DNA from: Cladorhizidae sp. MBARI D1340-BT2
Lineage: Eukaryota > Porifera > Demospongiae > Poecilosclerida > Cladorhizidae
DNA length: 64,000 bases
Direction of reading: 5' to 3'
Assembly: GCA_028752905.1 (NCBI GenBank)
Contig: JAQNBH010000006.1
Location: 24,658,811 to 24,722,810 of the forward strand
Below the pieces are notes generated by a model. That model was not told the DNA's origin. It did not search any database and saw only the letters and a list, made by a program, of their open reading frames with translations. Every line of letters begins with the position of its first letter. The first letter of the stretch is position 1. Both the position numbers and the translations under genes were made by a program. Of this stretch, positions 24,630-36,690 are shown one piece after another.

Positions 24630-24900
24630 ACGTAACTAACATAAGAGCAGCAAGATACTCGTTAGGAAACTGTGGACAGCTACAGACATTTGCAGCTATA
24701 AACAGGCCTGGTTATTCTAGTAAAACTCCTGCTGCAATGTTCTGTGAAACACATTACCCTAATGTTGAAGCTTATTACACATGCTCATAAGCTGATATTT
24801 ATTTCAAGAGCAGCACTTCATAATCGACCATATGGATGTTAACGACATGTATACTAAACAACTTTTGGTGAAATAAAACATGAGAGGCAACTCAACCAGA
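24630..24900 (+). repeat. Dispersed repeat family, copy C (partial)
   Basis: Matches 56060-56345 in direct orientation: GCAAGATACTCGTTAGGAAA, CTGTGGACAGCTACAGACA, and later ACATGAGAGGC followed by CCAGAGTTTA. Only the left third of the family is present. Confidence 0.7.
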
Positions 24901-25659
24901 GTTTAGAGCTGGCATAACAGTGACATCCAACAAAAGTGGAGAATTGGTCAACAAGGCAAGAAAGATTGTGATCGAGCTTCAGGACATGCAATGCATAATT
25001 CTGAAGGTGAAAGCAGTTAATATCAAGGAAAAGAAATCCATGCATACATCCAAGCTTAGTTGAGATCTTAGAGCAGTGAAGGCAGTGTGAAGAGAGATCA
25101 ATTCTGAGTCTACCTTGCTTGATAGCTATAATAGTTGCCGAGCTATGACTTTCCTGGAGCAGTTTAATGCTTTCCTGCAGAGAGTGGAGATGCACATAAA
25201 GAGCCTATTGATTATCCATAGAGATATAGATATTACTGGTAGTATTTTGTACTATTACATTGTGTTCATCCATGTTTTATTTATATATTAACTTTCTGTA
25301 TGAAAGTTAATCATTGGTGAGATTTGTTTGTAGATAACTCTCCTCAGCATTGGTCAACAATATTTACAAACATTCATTTTGAAATTTGTGTATTGTTGTT
25401 CAGCAAAAATGCTTCTCTCAAACAATCCCCTTTTTCATCTGATGAGAGACGATAAGGTTTACAGTGAAATGTCAACTGTGACATTAATTTACAAAATAAC
25501 TGGTTGCATAGAGAGAAGTGAGGAGGACCATATCTTGCAACTGGAATGGTCTCAGAACTAATTCAAATTCCATTCAGTATAGATATCTATCTATGATCAA
25601 TTTAATCGAAAACTATTGTAGCTTTCAAAGTATTCTCAGTTGACATTGTAGATATAAAT

Positions 25660-25836
25660 TTCTCGATTATTAACTTAAATTTGCTCATTTGACATTCCTG
25701 CTAGATACTCTAACCTCAATCAGGAATAATAAGATGCTAAGATTCGTATGAGTCTTAGCATCTCATTGTTCCTGATGAAGGCTAGAGCATTTGCCAGAAT
25801 GTTGAGTGGGTAAATTTAAGTTGATTGTCGAGAAAG
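25660..25836. repeat. Hairpin element with arms of about 85 bp
   Basis: 25660-25748 and the reverse complement of 25750-25836 align almost end to end: TCTCGATTATTAACTTAAAT faces ATTTAAGTTGATTGTCGAGA. The loop is nearly absent. A related one-arm sequence containing TCATCAGGAATAATG lies at about 62410-62480. Confidence 0.8.
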
Positions 25837-26438
25837 TCTGTGTAACAAACAATTCTAGCATAAAAAGCTGTGGTCTCAGCAGTATACTTGGCTATGTGTA
25901 TATGCTACCTCGTGGCATCTCATCAGCTTATCTAGATGCTACTGCTCAACTTTACTGTTCTCTCCTGACATGTTCAAGACAGCAAAAACAGTAGCGCCTG
26001 ATTGGCATATGAACAAACATGTGTGAGTCCACTATCGTGGCTTACCAGGGAACAATTCTTATGCCAGTGTGGACAGCAGGTCCCTAACCAGCTCCAAATA
26101 TGTAGGAACCAGCTTATTTTTGTGTGCATGGAACAGCTAGCTTTTACAAATGCCTAGCCATCACAAATGCAACTGCAAAGAAGTTACTCTACTATAGCTA
26201 AAGGATCCCAAAATCTAGAACGATCTGTAGATGACTTACCAAGGTTGTTGGAAAAATAAACTCAGTATGCAGAACAGGATGTAAAAGATAAAACAGTTAG
26301 AGAGAAATAAGTTCATGAACTGTACAACCTAATACCTTTTTTTACGATATCTATTTCTGCTGCTCCTCTCCCTTAAGTATTTCTTTAACTCTTCACTTGT
26401 ATAGAATTAGTTTTTATAATTAAGTACTTCTTTTCCAG

Positions 26439-28231
26439 GAGTCACTGATAGTAAGCAGCTCCATTTAACAACATGTGTGCAGAGTGTATGGATATTTTTT
26501 ATGATGTAACTGTCAACTCACTGATTATAGATGTATACAATAACCAAAAGACACACTTTTTGTGATATAGGACTTGATATAGGCAGAGCAACGTAAACGT
26601 GACCATGCTACTGAAAACCGAAAGCGACTCGAAGGTAAGCTTCATACTGATGATCAAAGAACCAGTTTAATCCCAGTTTTTCAATAGTGGAGTTGGAGAG
26701 CTCTCAAAGAGTCGTGGATCTGAAGAAGCAACTTTCAGAGAGCTCTCAAAGTGTCGTTGATCTGAAGGAAGAACTTTCAGAGAGCTCTCAAAGTGTCATT
26801 GATCTGAAGGAAGAACTTTCAGAGAGCTCTCAAAGTGTCATTGATCTGAAGGAGCAACTTTCCGAGAACTCTCAAAGTATCGTTGATCTGAAGAAGCAAC
26901 TTTCAGAGAGCTCTCAAAGTGTCATTGATCTGAAGGAAGAACTTTCAGAGAGCTCTCAAAATGTCGTTGATCTGAAGGAGCTAGTTTCGGAGAACTCTCA
27001 CACTATCACTGATCTGAAGAAAGACTTGATTCACTATGAATCAAGATATGGTAAGCAATCATACTATATAAGGCATGGTGTCCAGACATTTATTTCTGTA
27101 TGTGCATAACATGGATATGTGGGAGGTGTTGGCCACAAGCATGCATGGCAGGGTTTTGTTTGTACTCATGTCTGTTTGTGCATTTGTATGTATGACTGCT
27201 CTCGGAGGATCATTGCCAAACTTGGTAGGCAGATTATGAATTATGTATCATCATTCAATTTTGAAGAGTCATGATCAATGGGGAGGGTCTGTGTCCTATT
27301 TTCATAAGTAACATCTGAGGAAAGACTTGTTTCAAGTGCATAGTTATGACTAACGTCTTTTTTATATGTTGCCTATTGACCTGTCTGTTCATTTTCATTG
27401 TGAGTATGCTACTCATTTGGAACTGGGGTAAAAAATCATTTTTAGCATTCATAAAAATATTTGCATAAAATTATATCTTAGAGAATCGTGCTTAAAGCTT
27501 ACATATATGTTCAAACAACTTACATTACTGTAATTATATACTGCAAGCCCATGGGCAATTAAAACGCCAGAGTTTGTATTGTGGGTGCTTTCATCATGAA
27601 GCTGGTTATTCCAAATGATGCCCACTCATGTTATTCACATGCACATTGCTAATCTGCAATAAATTTGAAGCAAAATTTTGCATGTGAAGCTGCTGCATGT
27701 GCTTTAGCTAGTTGTTCTTGTTCTCAGGATTACTGAAATGTCAAAGTTGTCAACTTTCCAATGGGCACTTGTTATGTGTAACCAGTTTAGTCCTAAAACA
27801 GCATCTGCTGCTTGGGTTCAAAAAAGACTCCTAGCAAGCCTTGAATCCTGTTGAGATATGAGCTTTATGAGTTTGCCATCCGACTTTTAGAAATACGAAT
27901 CAAACCAGATAGGGCATGCTACTCTACACCCAATAAACAACATTTGCTTGACTTCTAATATGCTCATGTTATAAACTTACTTTGATACTGTGTCTTTGAA
28001 ACTGTAGGTCGTCTTGACAACACAGAAAGCCAAAAAGGAACTTCTCAATGTCAGGTATCAGCTGAAGTTAGAGTATACACAAGCATTTGATATTTATCCT
28101 TTTTTAATATTATTTTATAATTTCATCTTCAGAGCAGAGATGTGCATGTATTTAGTAAGTTACTAAGAAATAGAGATACTCTAATTGTACTTTTCATTAT
28201 GTACAGTTTGTACAATTTATCAGGGGAGTAA
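26439..28231 (+). CDS. Multi-exon coiled-coil protein with eight 14-residue repeats (3' end of gene)
   Basis: I do not recognise the gene. Four exons join in one open frame at consensus GT/AG sites: 26583-26634, 26688-27050, 28008-28054 and 28133-28231 (TAA at 28229). A 12-base exon at 26439-26450, between TTTTCCAG and GTAAGC, would also join in frame (ESLI). The protein reads AEQRKRDHATENRKRLE, then eight copies of a repeat like SSQSVIDLKEELSE, then a short basic tail. The repeats have heptad-like leucine spacing and a high Glu/Lys/Ser content, so a coiled coil is expected. Upstream exons were not found, so the start is missing. The terminal exon is the least certain. No domain indicates a function. 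Confidence 0.5.
26692..27030 (+). repeat. 42-bp coding minisatellite, about 8 copies
   Basis: In-frame copies of AGCTCTCAAAGTGTCGTTGA TCTGAAGGAAGAACTTTCAG AG make up most of exon 26688-27050. The length is a multiple of three, so copy-number change would keep the frame. Confidence 0.92.
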
Positions 28232-28572
28232 TTTTTGTAGTCAAGCTTCTTGTGCCACTAATCAAGAGTTCTCTATTCAGTTTGCCATTATTTGTATGCG
28301 AAATTACTTGATATTAAGTGGTAACTGAAATTTCATTGGTTTGCCTTACACTGTGTCTTGTTATGTCGCAGAGACTGCTTGCCTTCTTAACCTGGCTATT
28401 GTACTTGTTAAAAATATCTCAGGGTATTCTAGTAATATTTCAGGATAGTTCACGTCATATTGTGAACCAGCCTTTAGAAAGACTATGAATGTGACCCTAA
28501 CAACCCAAGGAGTGTGAGGTTCAATCAACACCAATTCACACTTAACATAGATTAGTGATGTGACTAGAGCTA

Positions 28573-28764
28573 AGGCTTGGACTAGAGTTAAGGCTAAGGC
28601 TTGGACTAGAGTTAAGGCTAAGGCTTGGACTCGAGTTAAGGCTAAGGCTTGGACTAGAGTTAAGGCTAAGGCTTGGACTAGAGTTAAGGCTAAGGATTGG
28701 ACTAGAGTTAAGGCTAAGGCTTGGATTAGAGTTAAGGCTAAGGCTTGGTCTAGAGTTAAGGCTA
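28573..28764. repeat. 24-bp minisatellite, exactly 8 copies
   Basis: Eight head-to-tail copies of AGGCTTGGACTAGAGTTAAG GCTA with at most one or two changes each. The frames it opens on both strands (28542-28829) are artefacts. Confidence 0.95.
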
Positions 28765-29235
28765 AGGCTAGAGCTAGAAATAGGGCTAGGCATCCGACTG
28801 ATATATTTGTGGCTGGCCTTCTATACTAGCCCAAGCTCTAGCCCTAGGCCATAATATACTGTGGTTATCCATCTGCGTGCTGAGATATAGTTACAATTTT
28901 CAAGGTGTTAGCTAGCCATAGCCATTTCTTATTGATACAGATCATAGATTATATGTACTGGACAAGTTAGAAGAAGAGGGCCTGGTAGTGTCAGAAGAGT
29001 TAGCCACACCCACAATCATGACCATTTTTTTCCTTCCAAGAGGCCTTTTGAAAAAACATTGTAGCATAGAGGTTGTTCCAGTAGACTTGGTACTATTCAT
29101 AGCGGAGGCTTCATTATGATGAAGTGGAAGGTCAAGTGTGCTGTTATTTTAGCTTGACAGTTCTAACAAAATATCTACGAAAAGTGGAACCTCTGAAGCT
29201 GCATTTTATGTTAGAATGCAGTCTACATTATATAT

Positions 29236-29590
29236 ATGCTACGCGCAAACCTGGAATTTGCTCAATCCTAGGATCGCGCAAGGTCAAACTAAAACCTCCA
29301 ATCTGCACTCTCAAAACCAAGAATTTGGTAATAACAGTAAGTTGCTCAATCTAGGATTGATCATAGAATTTCTACTCAATAGAACAGGTAAAAGTTGCTC
29401 ATTCTGGCAAGAAACCTTGGATCCAAGGTTTGCGCACACTATCCTTGGATCGCGCTAGGTCAAACTCAAACCTCAATCTGCACTCTCAAAACCAAGAATG
29501 TTAATAGGAGCAGTAAAAGTTGCTCAATTCTAGGATTTATCATAGAATTTGTAGCTCTAGAAACAGGTAAAAGTTGCTCATTCTGACAAG
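29236..29590. repeat. Tandem pair of about 178 bp at the left end of the integrase-type element
   Basis: Two similar units share CGCGC, CAATCTGCACTCTCAAAACC and GGTAAAAGTTGCTCATTCTG. The first 35 bases of unit 1 proper (29244-29278) recur inverted at 34061-34095. Confidence 0.8.
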
Positions 29591-32500
29591 ATAGTTGCAT
29601 TCCATAAAGGCCAAATCTTGTACATACAAAATTCGTACAAAATTCATAACCGAGTAGTCCAATTCAGTTAGCAATTAATACATGTCCAATCCATATCTTC
29701 TGATCGAAATACAACTCTGGGAATCTTGATGCACTTGTCATGGTACCACTCCCCACATTTTGAACATTCTGCCATCCTACTTTTGTTCCATGGCATTCGG
29801 CAGACGCAGAACAGTTCGATTGTTTGAAATGGTTCGATTGCCGGAGAGAGGTTTGTAACAGTTTTACCAGGAAAAGGTAGCATTTTACGTGACTGGAAAC
29901 AATTTACGAGGTGACATCTCATTTTGGAGATATCCTTGGCTGGATCTTCACCATAACAGAGGGCTACTGCACAAGCAATAGCAAAAACTCCACAGTCATT
30001 ACCATTGGTCTGCTGCTGAATGCTCATAAACCTTGCTGTGATCGTTTTATTCCTTGAAAATACAAGTGCAGCTATCTGTTCAGAAGTTGATTGAGGCAAA
30101 CGATTGTAAAGACTATCATATACCTTAACTTCACTATTATCTTCCTTGCTCAGCTCAATGCAGATCCAGTGGTTGTTTTGACTGTTCAAAATCTAGACTG
30201 CATGACTCTGAATAACGTCAGTGCTAAGATTAGAGACCACAGTAGTAGCTTGCAATCTTTTGATGGAGAGAAATACTTTTTTGAGAAGTTTCTGAGAGGC
30301 ATACATATGGGAATCCACTAACCAGTTTCCATTAAGAATCATGTCACGATCTTCTTTATACAATACTAGGTCTGGGATCTACATTGGTGGGACTGGTATA
30401 TCAGGGTAGTGATCAACAATAACTAGTCCAGGCTTTCTATCATCACTGACAGAACTATCTAGAAGTTCAACATCATCAAAAAAAAATTGGTCTTTAGTAG
30501 CTCTACTGACAGTACCACCCACAACACTACTATCAGGCCACTTACAGAACTATCTACAAGTTTGACATCATCGACAACTTTTTTCCCACAGGTAAGCCAG
30601 TAGCTCTGGTGATGGCACTACCCACAAACAACACCATCATGGAATCCTTTCTTGTCACTGTTAAAGCAAGGTAATCCAGTATGACATCTTTTGGTGCACA
30701 ACTTTCTGGCTTTCTTACAAGAGCAATGAGAGTTTTTGCATCCACCTTTGCAACCACATGAGTTACCATAATAGGCATTCTTAGGGTTAAAGAGCAGTGC
30801 AGTTTCTCGTAGAGACAAAAAGGATTCCATTTTCCAGTCATTTGGTGAAAGCTCGACTTTGCCAGAATACCGCTCAAGTTGTCCATCATAAGCACAGTTT
30901 TTCAATACCCCATATTGACAACGTAGGCGATACACAGGTCTCTTGGTACCAGAGACAAAACTATTACACATGGTATCCATCGAAAATCAGTTGATGCTCT
31001 GTCGATTCGTGGGATTTGAATGCTGACTAAATCCCCAACAGCAAATGATTCAACAGCATGGCGTTTCCGTTTACTGTATTGTTTCACCATTCTTTCAGCA
31101 TTCAATCGATAGTTTCTATCAGCTTCCTTTCTTCGTTTGCTATGCTTTTGGCTTGTTGCTAATGGAGTACCTGAAGAAATATTTTGAATAAAATGTTTAT
31201 TACATCATCAAAATGTTATATAATGGGATTGCGAAAAGTAATTTACTTGTGTTTTCACTCTCAAGTCTCAACACAAGGAAAGCTCTGTGCAATATTTATT
31301 TGGTATTATAATAGAATGTCTAAAATTGTTTTACTCTCCATTTACTGACCCTGGATTAGAAATATTAAAAGGTCTAAAATTGTTTAACTTTGCTTATTTC
31401 TGATATCACTCTCTGTGCAATGAGGTTCACTACAGTGATGGTGAGGAGTGTTCAGCAGAGCTTGGATCATCTGAACAAGGTAGAGGAGTAGAACTTTTGT
31501 CTGCTGATACATGTTCCATAGGCTCAGTTTCATTGATCAAGTCTGCGATATCTTCCTCCATTACTGACCCTAGATTAGTACCTGGAAATACACCGCTACG
31601 TGGTTGTTGTCCGTATCCCAATTCGTATGGAGTACACTTCATGGTTTCATGAACACATGTATTCAGTTGATCTAGTAGTATACACATACACACCAAAAAA
31701 AGCAGAGATGACCAAGTATGTGAAGTTCATGCTGCCATCAGGATGCCAGTATTAGGCATATTAGTACTACAATGGCTGTACTAAACACTCATCTATAACC
31801 TATCAATCACCATTACCATGAAAAGTTCAGCTAGATTACATATTTATGGTATCTTCTTTTATAGTATCATACAGTCACCAATTATAGTTGTTTATGAATC
31901 ACTATTGTTTATGAAACAATATTATGAAAATCAAACATACACTGAATTTCTGGTAACCAATGTGACCATGCCATATCACATTCATTCTGTTCAAACCGAC
32001 ATGCAAGAAGTTCTTCAACTTTAGCATTTGCACGTTCCACTAGACCCTGTGATTGAGGGTGTCTTGGTCGACCGTTTATGATGGTGGCTTTCCCCGGCCA
32101 GGTCTTCACCAGTTTGTCTATGATATGATTGACAAATTCTCTTCCGTTATCAGATTGGAATATCTATACATAGGAACACTCAAGCATGCCGTAACCATTA
32201 ATAATCAATTATGGGTCACACAAACCTTGGGAACACCGAAATATGCAAAAACACGACTGGACAAGTTTTTAGCCACCTCAATTGCACTCTTGTGCTCAAG
32301 AGCAAACAGTACATGGAATTTGGACCAATGATCCATGTAGTGGCCAATCCAGTTATGGCGGTCGTCTGGTCTATGTCGCATGTCAATCAAATCCACCTAA
32401 ATAAGACGATGCTAAATACCAACATATTTGGTACTAATAATATTACCTGTCCTCGAGTCATAAACCCAGAAGAAATGATAGGTTTAAGTGGGGCACTGTT

Positions 32501-34095
32501 GGTTTGTGGCTTCTGAAGGTTAATCACACTACATAATTGAACGTACTTCTCCACAACAGATCTTGGTAGACACGCATAGTTCGAAGAAATCTAGAGGGAG
32601 TATGGTGAAGACAGAGAATTGAATTACCTTTGATAACCAAAACAGATCACTATTATAAAATGTCGCTGGTTGTTTATCACATACTAAAACAACAGGATTA
32701 ACCCATGGGTAATTAGATATTCACATAAAAACGCTGAGAGGTGGATGCTTGCTGTATCTAGTGGATGAAACGGACAATGTAAATCTAAATGCACACACCC
32801 ATGTTTTTGCTACTATTAGAAGGATGTAGGTCAAACCGATATAAAATAGGAAATAGGTGAAACATAAGGATTCATAACATCCAAACGTCAACATACTTCA
32901 TATCGAGTGTTTTATGTTGTGTCCAAAATGTAACTTGCTGTGTGTTCCAATTTTTCAATAAAAGTGAATTGGAGGTTACTACTACAATAGTAGTGTTTTA
33001 CTCATATGCTGCGCTGCACTGTCCTTGGACTCAATTGAATTTGGATATGACAAATTGTATGTTTGCACTTACCAAAACCATATAAAAGTTAGAGATAACA
33101 AACTTATGTCAGGACCTCAATTCAAATATTCATGGTCACCTGATTAAAAACATTTTATGGTTGACATGAGTTATACCCATATTATGCACAGCTTATATAA
33201 CTGACAGTCAGTCAAAATTTTTAATCTCATGTGCAATCTTTAGGTGTTCAACCAGTAGAGCTACACTGTACCTACAATATTTGAGTGCCAAAATGAGAGC
33301 ATGCATCAAGGGCCAAACACAAGATCACATGCATAGAATCTGTTTTTATATAGAAATGATAGACATTCTCTACCTCGGCTAGAGCCTTTTATAGCCCATA
33401 TGACCTTGAACATCACAGTGCACTCTATTCAAAATAGTATGAAACTTTTCAATGTAAGCCATGCTCCGATAATGACCAAGGATGGAGGAGTCATTCTCAT
33501 CCTGAAAAAAAGATTAGATTAAAATGACACCGTATAACTGCGATTCAGTAAAGTGTCTGGCTCATGAAGTGAATGGCTACTGGATTTCAATCAATTAAAC
33601 AAAGTTTTGTCTTTGTTATTATCATCCATGCCTATAGATTGGCACTTGACTTGTGGCTTTAAACTTATAAAATAAGGAGACCTGTCTAACAACAACAAAA
33701 TATGTCTCACTAAATATATCACTGGCTATTATGGGTTTAATCACCTTTTTCTTTGCTGGTATACAAAGTACATCCTTAAGCCCAAGAGCAAGGTACTCCA
33801 AAAGTTAAAAACATTTTTGTTTCACCCAAAAATTGAATTTAGGATCACTGTTCGCCATTCCCCTTTCAGAAATTTGACAACAGCTTGTCCCTTTGTTCTT
33901 GATATGGTTTTGCTTCCAAGGTTCCTTCCAGAAAGAAAGGTTTGCTGAACATTAATCATCATAGGCATTCTCTCCTTCCATTTCTCCTTCCTACAACCTC
34001 TTCCCATGTGGGAGCAAACTTGTTTTGATCTAATTGGTGATCAGGTATTGGCTTTCGCGATCCTAGGATTGAGCAAATTCCAGGTTTGCGGGTAA
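29244..34095 (-). mobile_element. Candidate large DNA transposon carrying integrase, CXC, ULP1 and PHD
   Basis: A perfect 35-bp inverted repeat (29244-29278 against 34061-34095) brackets the whole minus-strand integrase-type gene. This suggests a cut-and-paste element of the Ginger kind, whose transposase resembles LTR integrases. The exact ends and any target duplication could not be set. Similarity continues weakly outward (TATATATG-like), so the true termini may lie a little further out. The left end carries an extra tandem unit that the right end lacks. Confidence 0.5.
29668..34007 (-). pseudogene. Integrase-type transposase gene with CXC, ULP1 protease and PHD finger, KRBA2-like
   Basis: Minus-strand exons join in phase at 33501-33374, 32590-32447, 32396-32226, 32163-31941, 31671-about 31430 and 31170-29668. 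An N-terminal piece is at 34007-33822. Introns are 50-783 bp. Domain order: H2C2-like zinc region (33501-33374), integrase core with Asp in VDLIDMRH, Asp in QSDNGREF and Glu in GLVERANAK, then NTCVHETMKCTPYEL. A cysteine-rich CXC stretch follows (CGCKGGCKNSHCSCKK, about 30690). Then comes a C48/ULP1 fold with NHWICIEL, a later Asp and GNDCGVF. A C-terminal PHD finger has CVCR, CSKCGEWYH and CINC. Lesions: frameshifts near 33840, 33390, 30945 and 30600, and TAG codons near 30375 and 30192. The triad itself is intact. Confidence 0.72.
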
Positions 34096-34130
34096 CATAT
34101 ATATTGTAATTGGCGAGATGCAACAATTGC

Positions 34131-35130
34131 CTTCAAGCAGTATATAGAAAGGCAGTGCCACAAGTGTTCTGTGGAGTAGTACTGACACAATGGTCCGGGC
34201 ATTGTGGTAATAAATATTATTAACCCTGTGCATTTATACTTTGAGACATCAGCAAAACGTTGTCTCAATGTTTACAAAAATGCCTATGATCATATTTTTT
34301 ATAAAATATAATACTCTCTTGCTTTATGGTTAGTGTAGGTAGATCTTCATTATCTTTCATGCAATTAAAGATAGTTCTTGTAGCATTGGTTGCACATATC
34401 ACAAGAATCAATATTTGCATAATACTTACAGGTCCCCAGCATCCTTCTCTGTATACTCAAGTCATTATTCTCAATAGCTCATCCAAACACTGATGACGGA
34501 TGTAGTGTTCTATTTTTTACAAGCTAACATGCTGAATTTTTTTTTTTTTACTGCATATATCTTGGAATCATCTTCCCTCATAAACTTCAGCAACTTATAA
34601 GAATTCCTATCACTATGGTCGTTGTGGCTGCTGATTCCAAATCCCTGTCTTGGAAAGAATTCGAGGAATGATGGTTTAGTAGCCATTGCTAAGAACTGCT
34701 AAGCATCTCACTTAAATTGTGTGTTGTTGTGCAGGTAGCTAATACTACACAGAATGCTTGTGATACTGCATCTGTTTATGCTGCTTGTAGGAAACTATTG
34801 CATATTTCCATATACATAACTACAAGTAATAATTACCTGCCTGACTGTATGCTTGCATAAAGATATAAATATTATCCAGTTAGCAATTCCATTCTTATTT
34901 ACAGAGCATTAGAGATTCAAGCCTTCATGGACTATCCTTATCACAACTGTCAAGCAAAGATAACAGGGCACTCGACCTTAAAAATTAAGCCACTGCTACG
35001 AAAGGAACTAAGTCGTCTGGAATGATCCTAACACTGTCTTTTTCAAAAAGGTTGCTTGGGCAAAAAATTTAACTTGGTTGTGAGGCTCGTTATGGAAAGG
35101 CAAGGATCCAGATCTAGTAGAAGCACTAGA
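34131..35130. other. Gene-poor stretch
   Basis: Nothing supported between the integrase-type element and the piggyBac element. A poly-T run lies near 34540. Confidence 0.45.
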
Positions 35131-35345
35131 AACATGTTAACCCACTCACTGTCACAAGCGTATATATACGCAAAAAGTTGTTTATCAAATAAAAAAACCC
35201 ATAAAAAATCGATGTTCACAGACACATATTATAAAAAAAGTTAGCACCCTACGATCGTACCGAATATAAAGGCAATAGACGTTCGGTAACTAGGGTAGTA
35301 TTATTGAAAAGTCGGACCCACTCAGAATTTCAAATCGGGTTGAAG

Positions 35346-35883
35346 ATGGCAGTTGGACTGTCCTTGGATAAAGTTATTTCTCAGGTTTAGGGCGACAATT
35401 TTGGATTTTCTGAGGATGAAAGCAGTGATCAAGAAGGCGCTGGCATCTCATCCTACCTTGGCCAGAGCTGTGTTGACCCTGAATTTCTTCTATCGCTTGG
35501 CAGAATAGTTGCTGATGACCTACCTTCAAGGAAGCGTAGCGCTTTCACTCGAGGTGACGATCTAGATGGAGATGAGAATACCAGCGATGAAGAAGGTATT
35601 TACAGTCAGTTTAGCTACAGTTTAGCTATAGCTAGTTTTGTTGTTAGCAAAGCAGAGCATGGATCTACAATGCTCTTTTAGTTTCGTTGTTGCGGTAGTC
35701 CGCGTTAAAATTATTTGATGCCAATTTCTTATCCCCTTCAGATTTGATGCATGAAGCGATGGATTGGGCAGCTGATAGAGCTTCATCAACTCTGACACAA
35801 TCTATTGTTGCTAGCCCTCATATTACTGTGGTGGCTGCTTCATCACCTTCTCCATTGTTCCTCCAGTATCTGCAACACTAGGT
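35346..35883 (+). pseudogene. piggyBac transposase N-terminal remnant
   Basis: From the ATG at 35346 an acidic N-terminus reads FGFSEDESSDQEGAGISSYL and then DPEFLLSLGRIVADD. A TAG interrupts it near 35388. A probable GT donor is at about 35596, and an AG acceptor before 35742 leads into DLMHEAMDWAADRASSTLTQ. The frame then dies in low-complexity serine-rich sequence. It is the same N-terminal type as the minus-strand remnant at 38925-39125. Confidence 0.6.
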
Positions 35884-36281
35884 TCTGTAACCTCTGCATC
35901 AGGTTCTATGACTTATGTGACATCTGTAGTCACTCCTATACTACTATTTCCAACATCATCATTGTCTGTTCCATCATCATGCCCTCCTTTATTTTTACCC
36001 TTGTACTCTGTGTCCTCTTCTAGTGAAGTATGCACTCCTTCACGACCAGTTGTTCAGCTTAGTCATAGCACTAGGAGTGTTCGTCATGCTCGAGTTAGTC
36101 AGAGTAGTGGTAGTGAAATAGCTTCTAGTGCTTCAAGTTCTGCTCTGCCTTTAGCTAGTCCTCTTTTTCTTTCTGGAACTTCACCTACCAGCATTTCTTT
36201 AGCTCCGTCTCTTGCTTCTTCTACTGTGTCCTCAGCTAGTACCTTTGATAGTCCCTCCTCTAATTCTCCAGAAGAGGGTGT

Positions 36282-36690
36282 TTGCGTATATGGTTGAGGC
36301 ATGCATTCCCGAACAGCTATGTTCTAGACTCTCATGTCCGCAGAGCAGATCACCTTGCCAGGGGTTACAGGAAGAGAGATTTTTTGACCTTCCGGTTGGA
36401 GCTAGCTAAGGAACTAGTGGTATGCTTCTGCTCACGTCAGCATGCTGGCCGCCCTCGCTCAGTTCATAACGAGCGTCTAGACCGGCTGAACACCACGCTT
36501 GGCATTAGTCAGCACTAACTGAAAAATAGCAGTGGTATATTGTCTGTGTAGCAGTTGGAAATGTCTGGAATCTCAAACGACCATGCGATCACTTATTTGC
36601 CTTCACTGCAAAGTACCACTGTGTGTCACAAAGAGGGACTGTTTTTTCAAGTACCACACCATGGTAGACTTCGTAGTTTCCTAGTTTTTG
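36282..36690 (+). pseudogene. piggyBac transposase C-terminal remnant
   Basis: NSYVLDSHVRRADH, then RKRDFLTFRLELAKELV, then CSRQHAGRPR match the C-terminal region of piggyBac transposases. That region leads into a zinc ribbon, of which only a diverged piece remains after a stop at about 36518 (NDHAITYL, then CHKEGLFFQVPHHG). The serine-rich frame just upstream (35908-36297) is low complexity and probably a linker or decayed sequence. Confidence 0.65.

Noticed and set aside
28542..28829. Frames reading TRVKAKAW and SLSLNSSP repeats
   Set aside because: Entirely generated by the 24-bp minisatellite 28573-28764.
29668..30400. ULP1 plus PHD region as an independent host SUMO-protease gene
   Set aside because: It continues directly from the CXC and integrase exons on the same strand, has in-frame TAG codons and lies inside the inverted-repeat boundaries.
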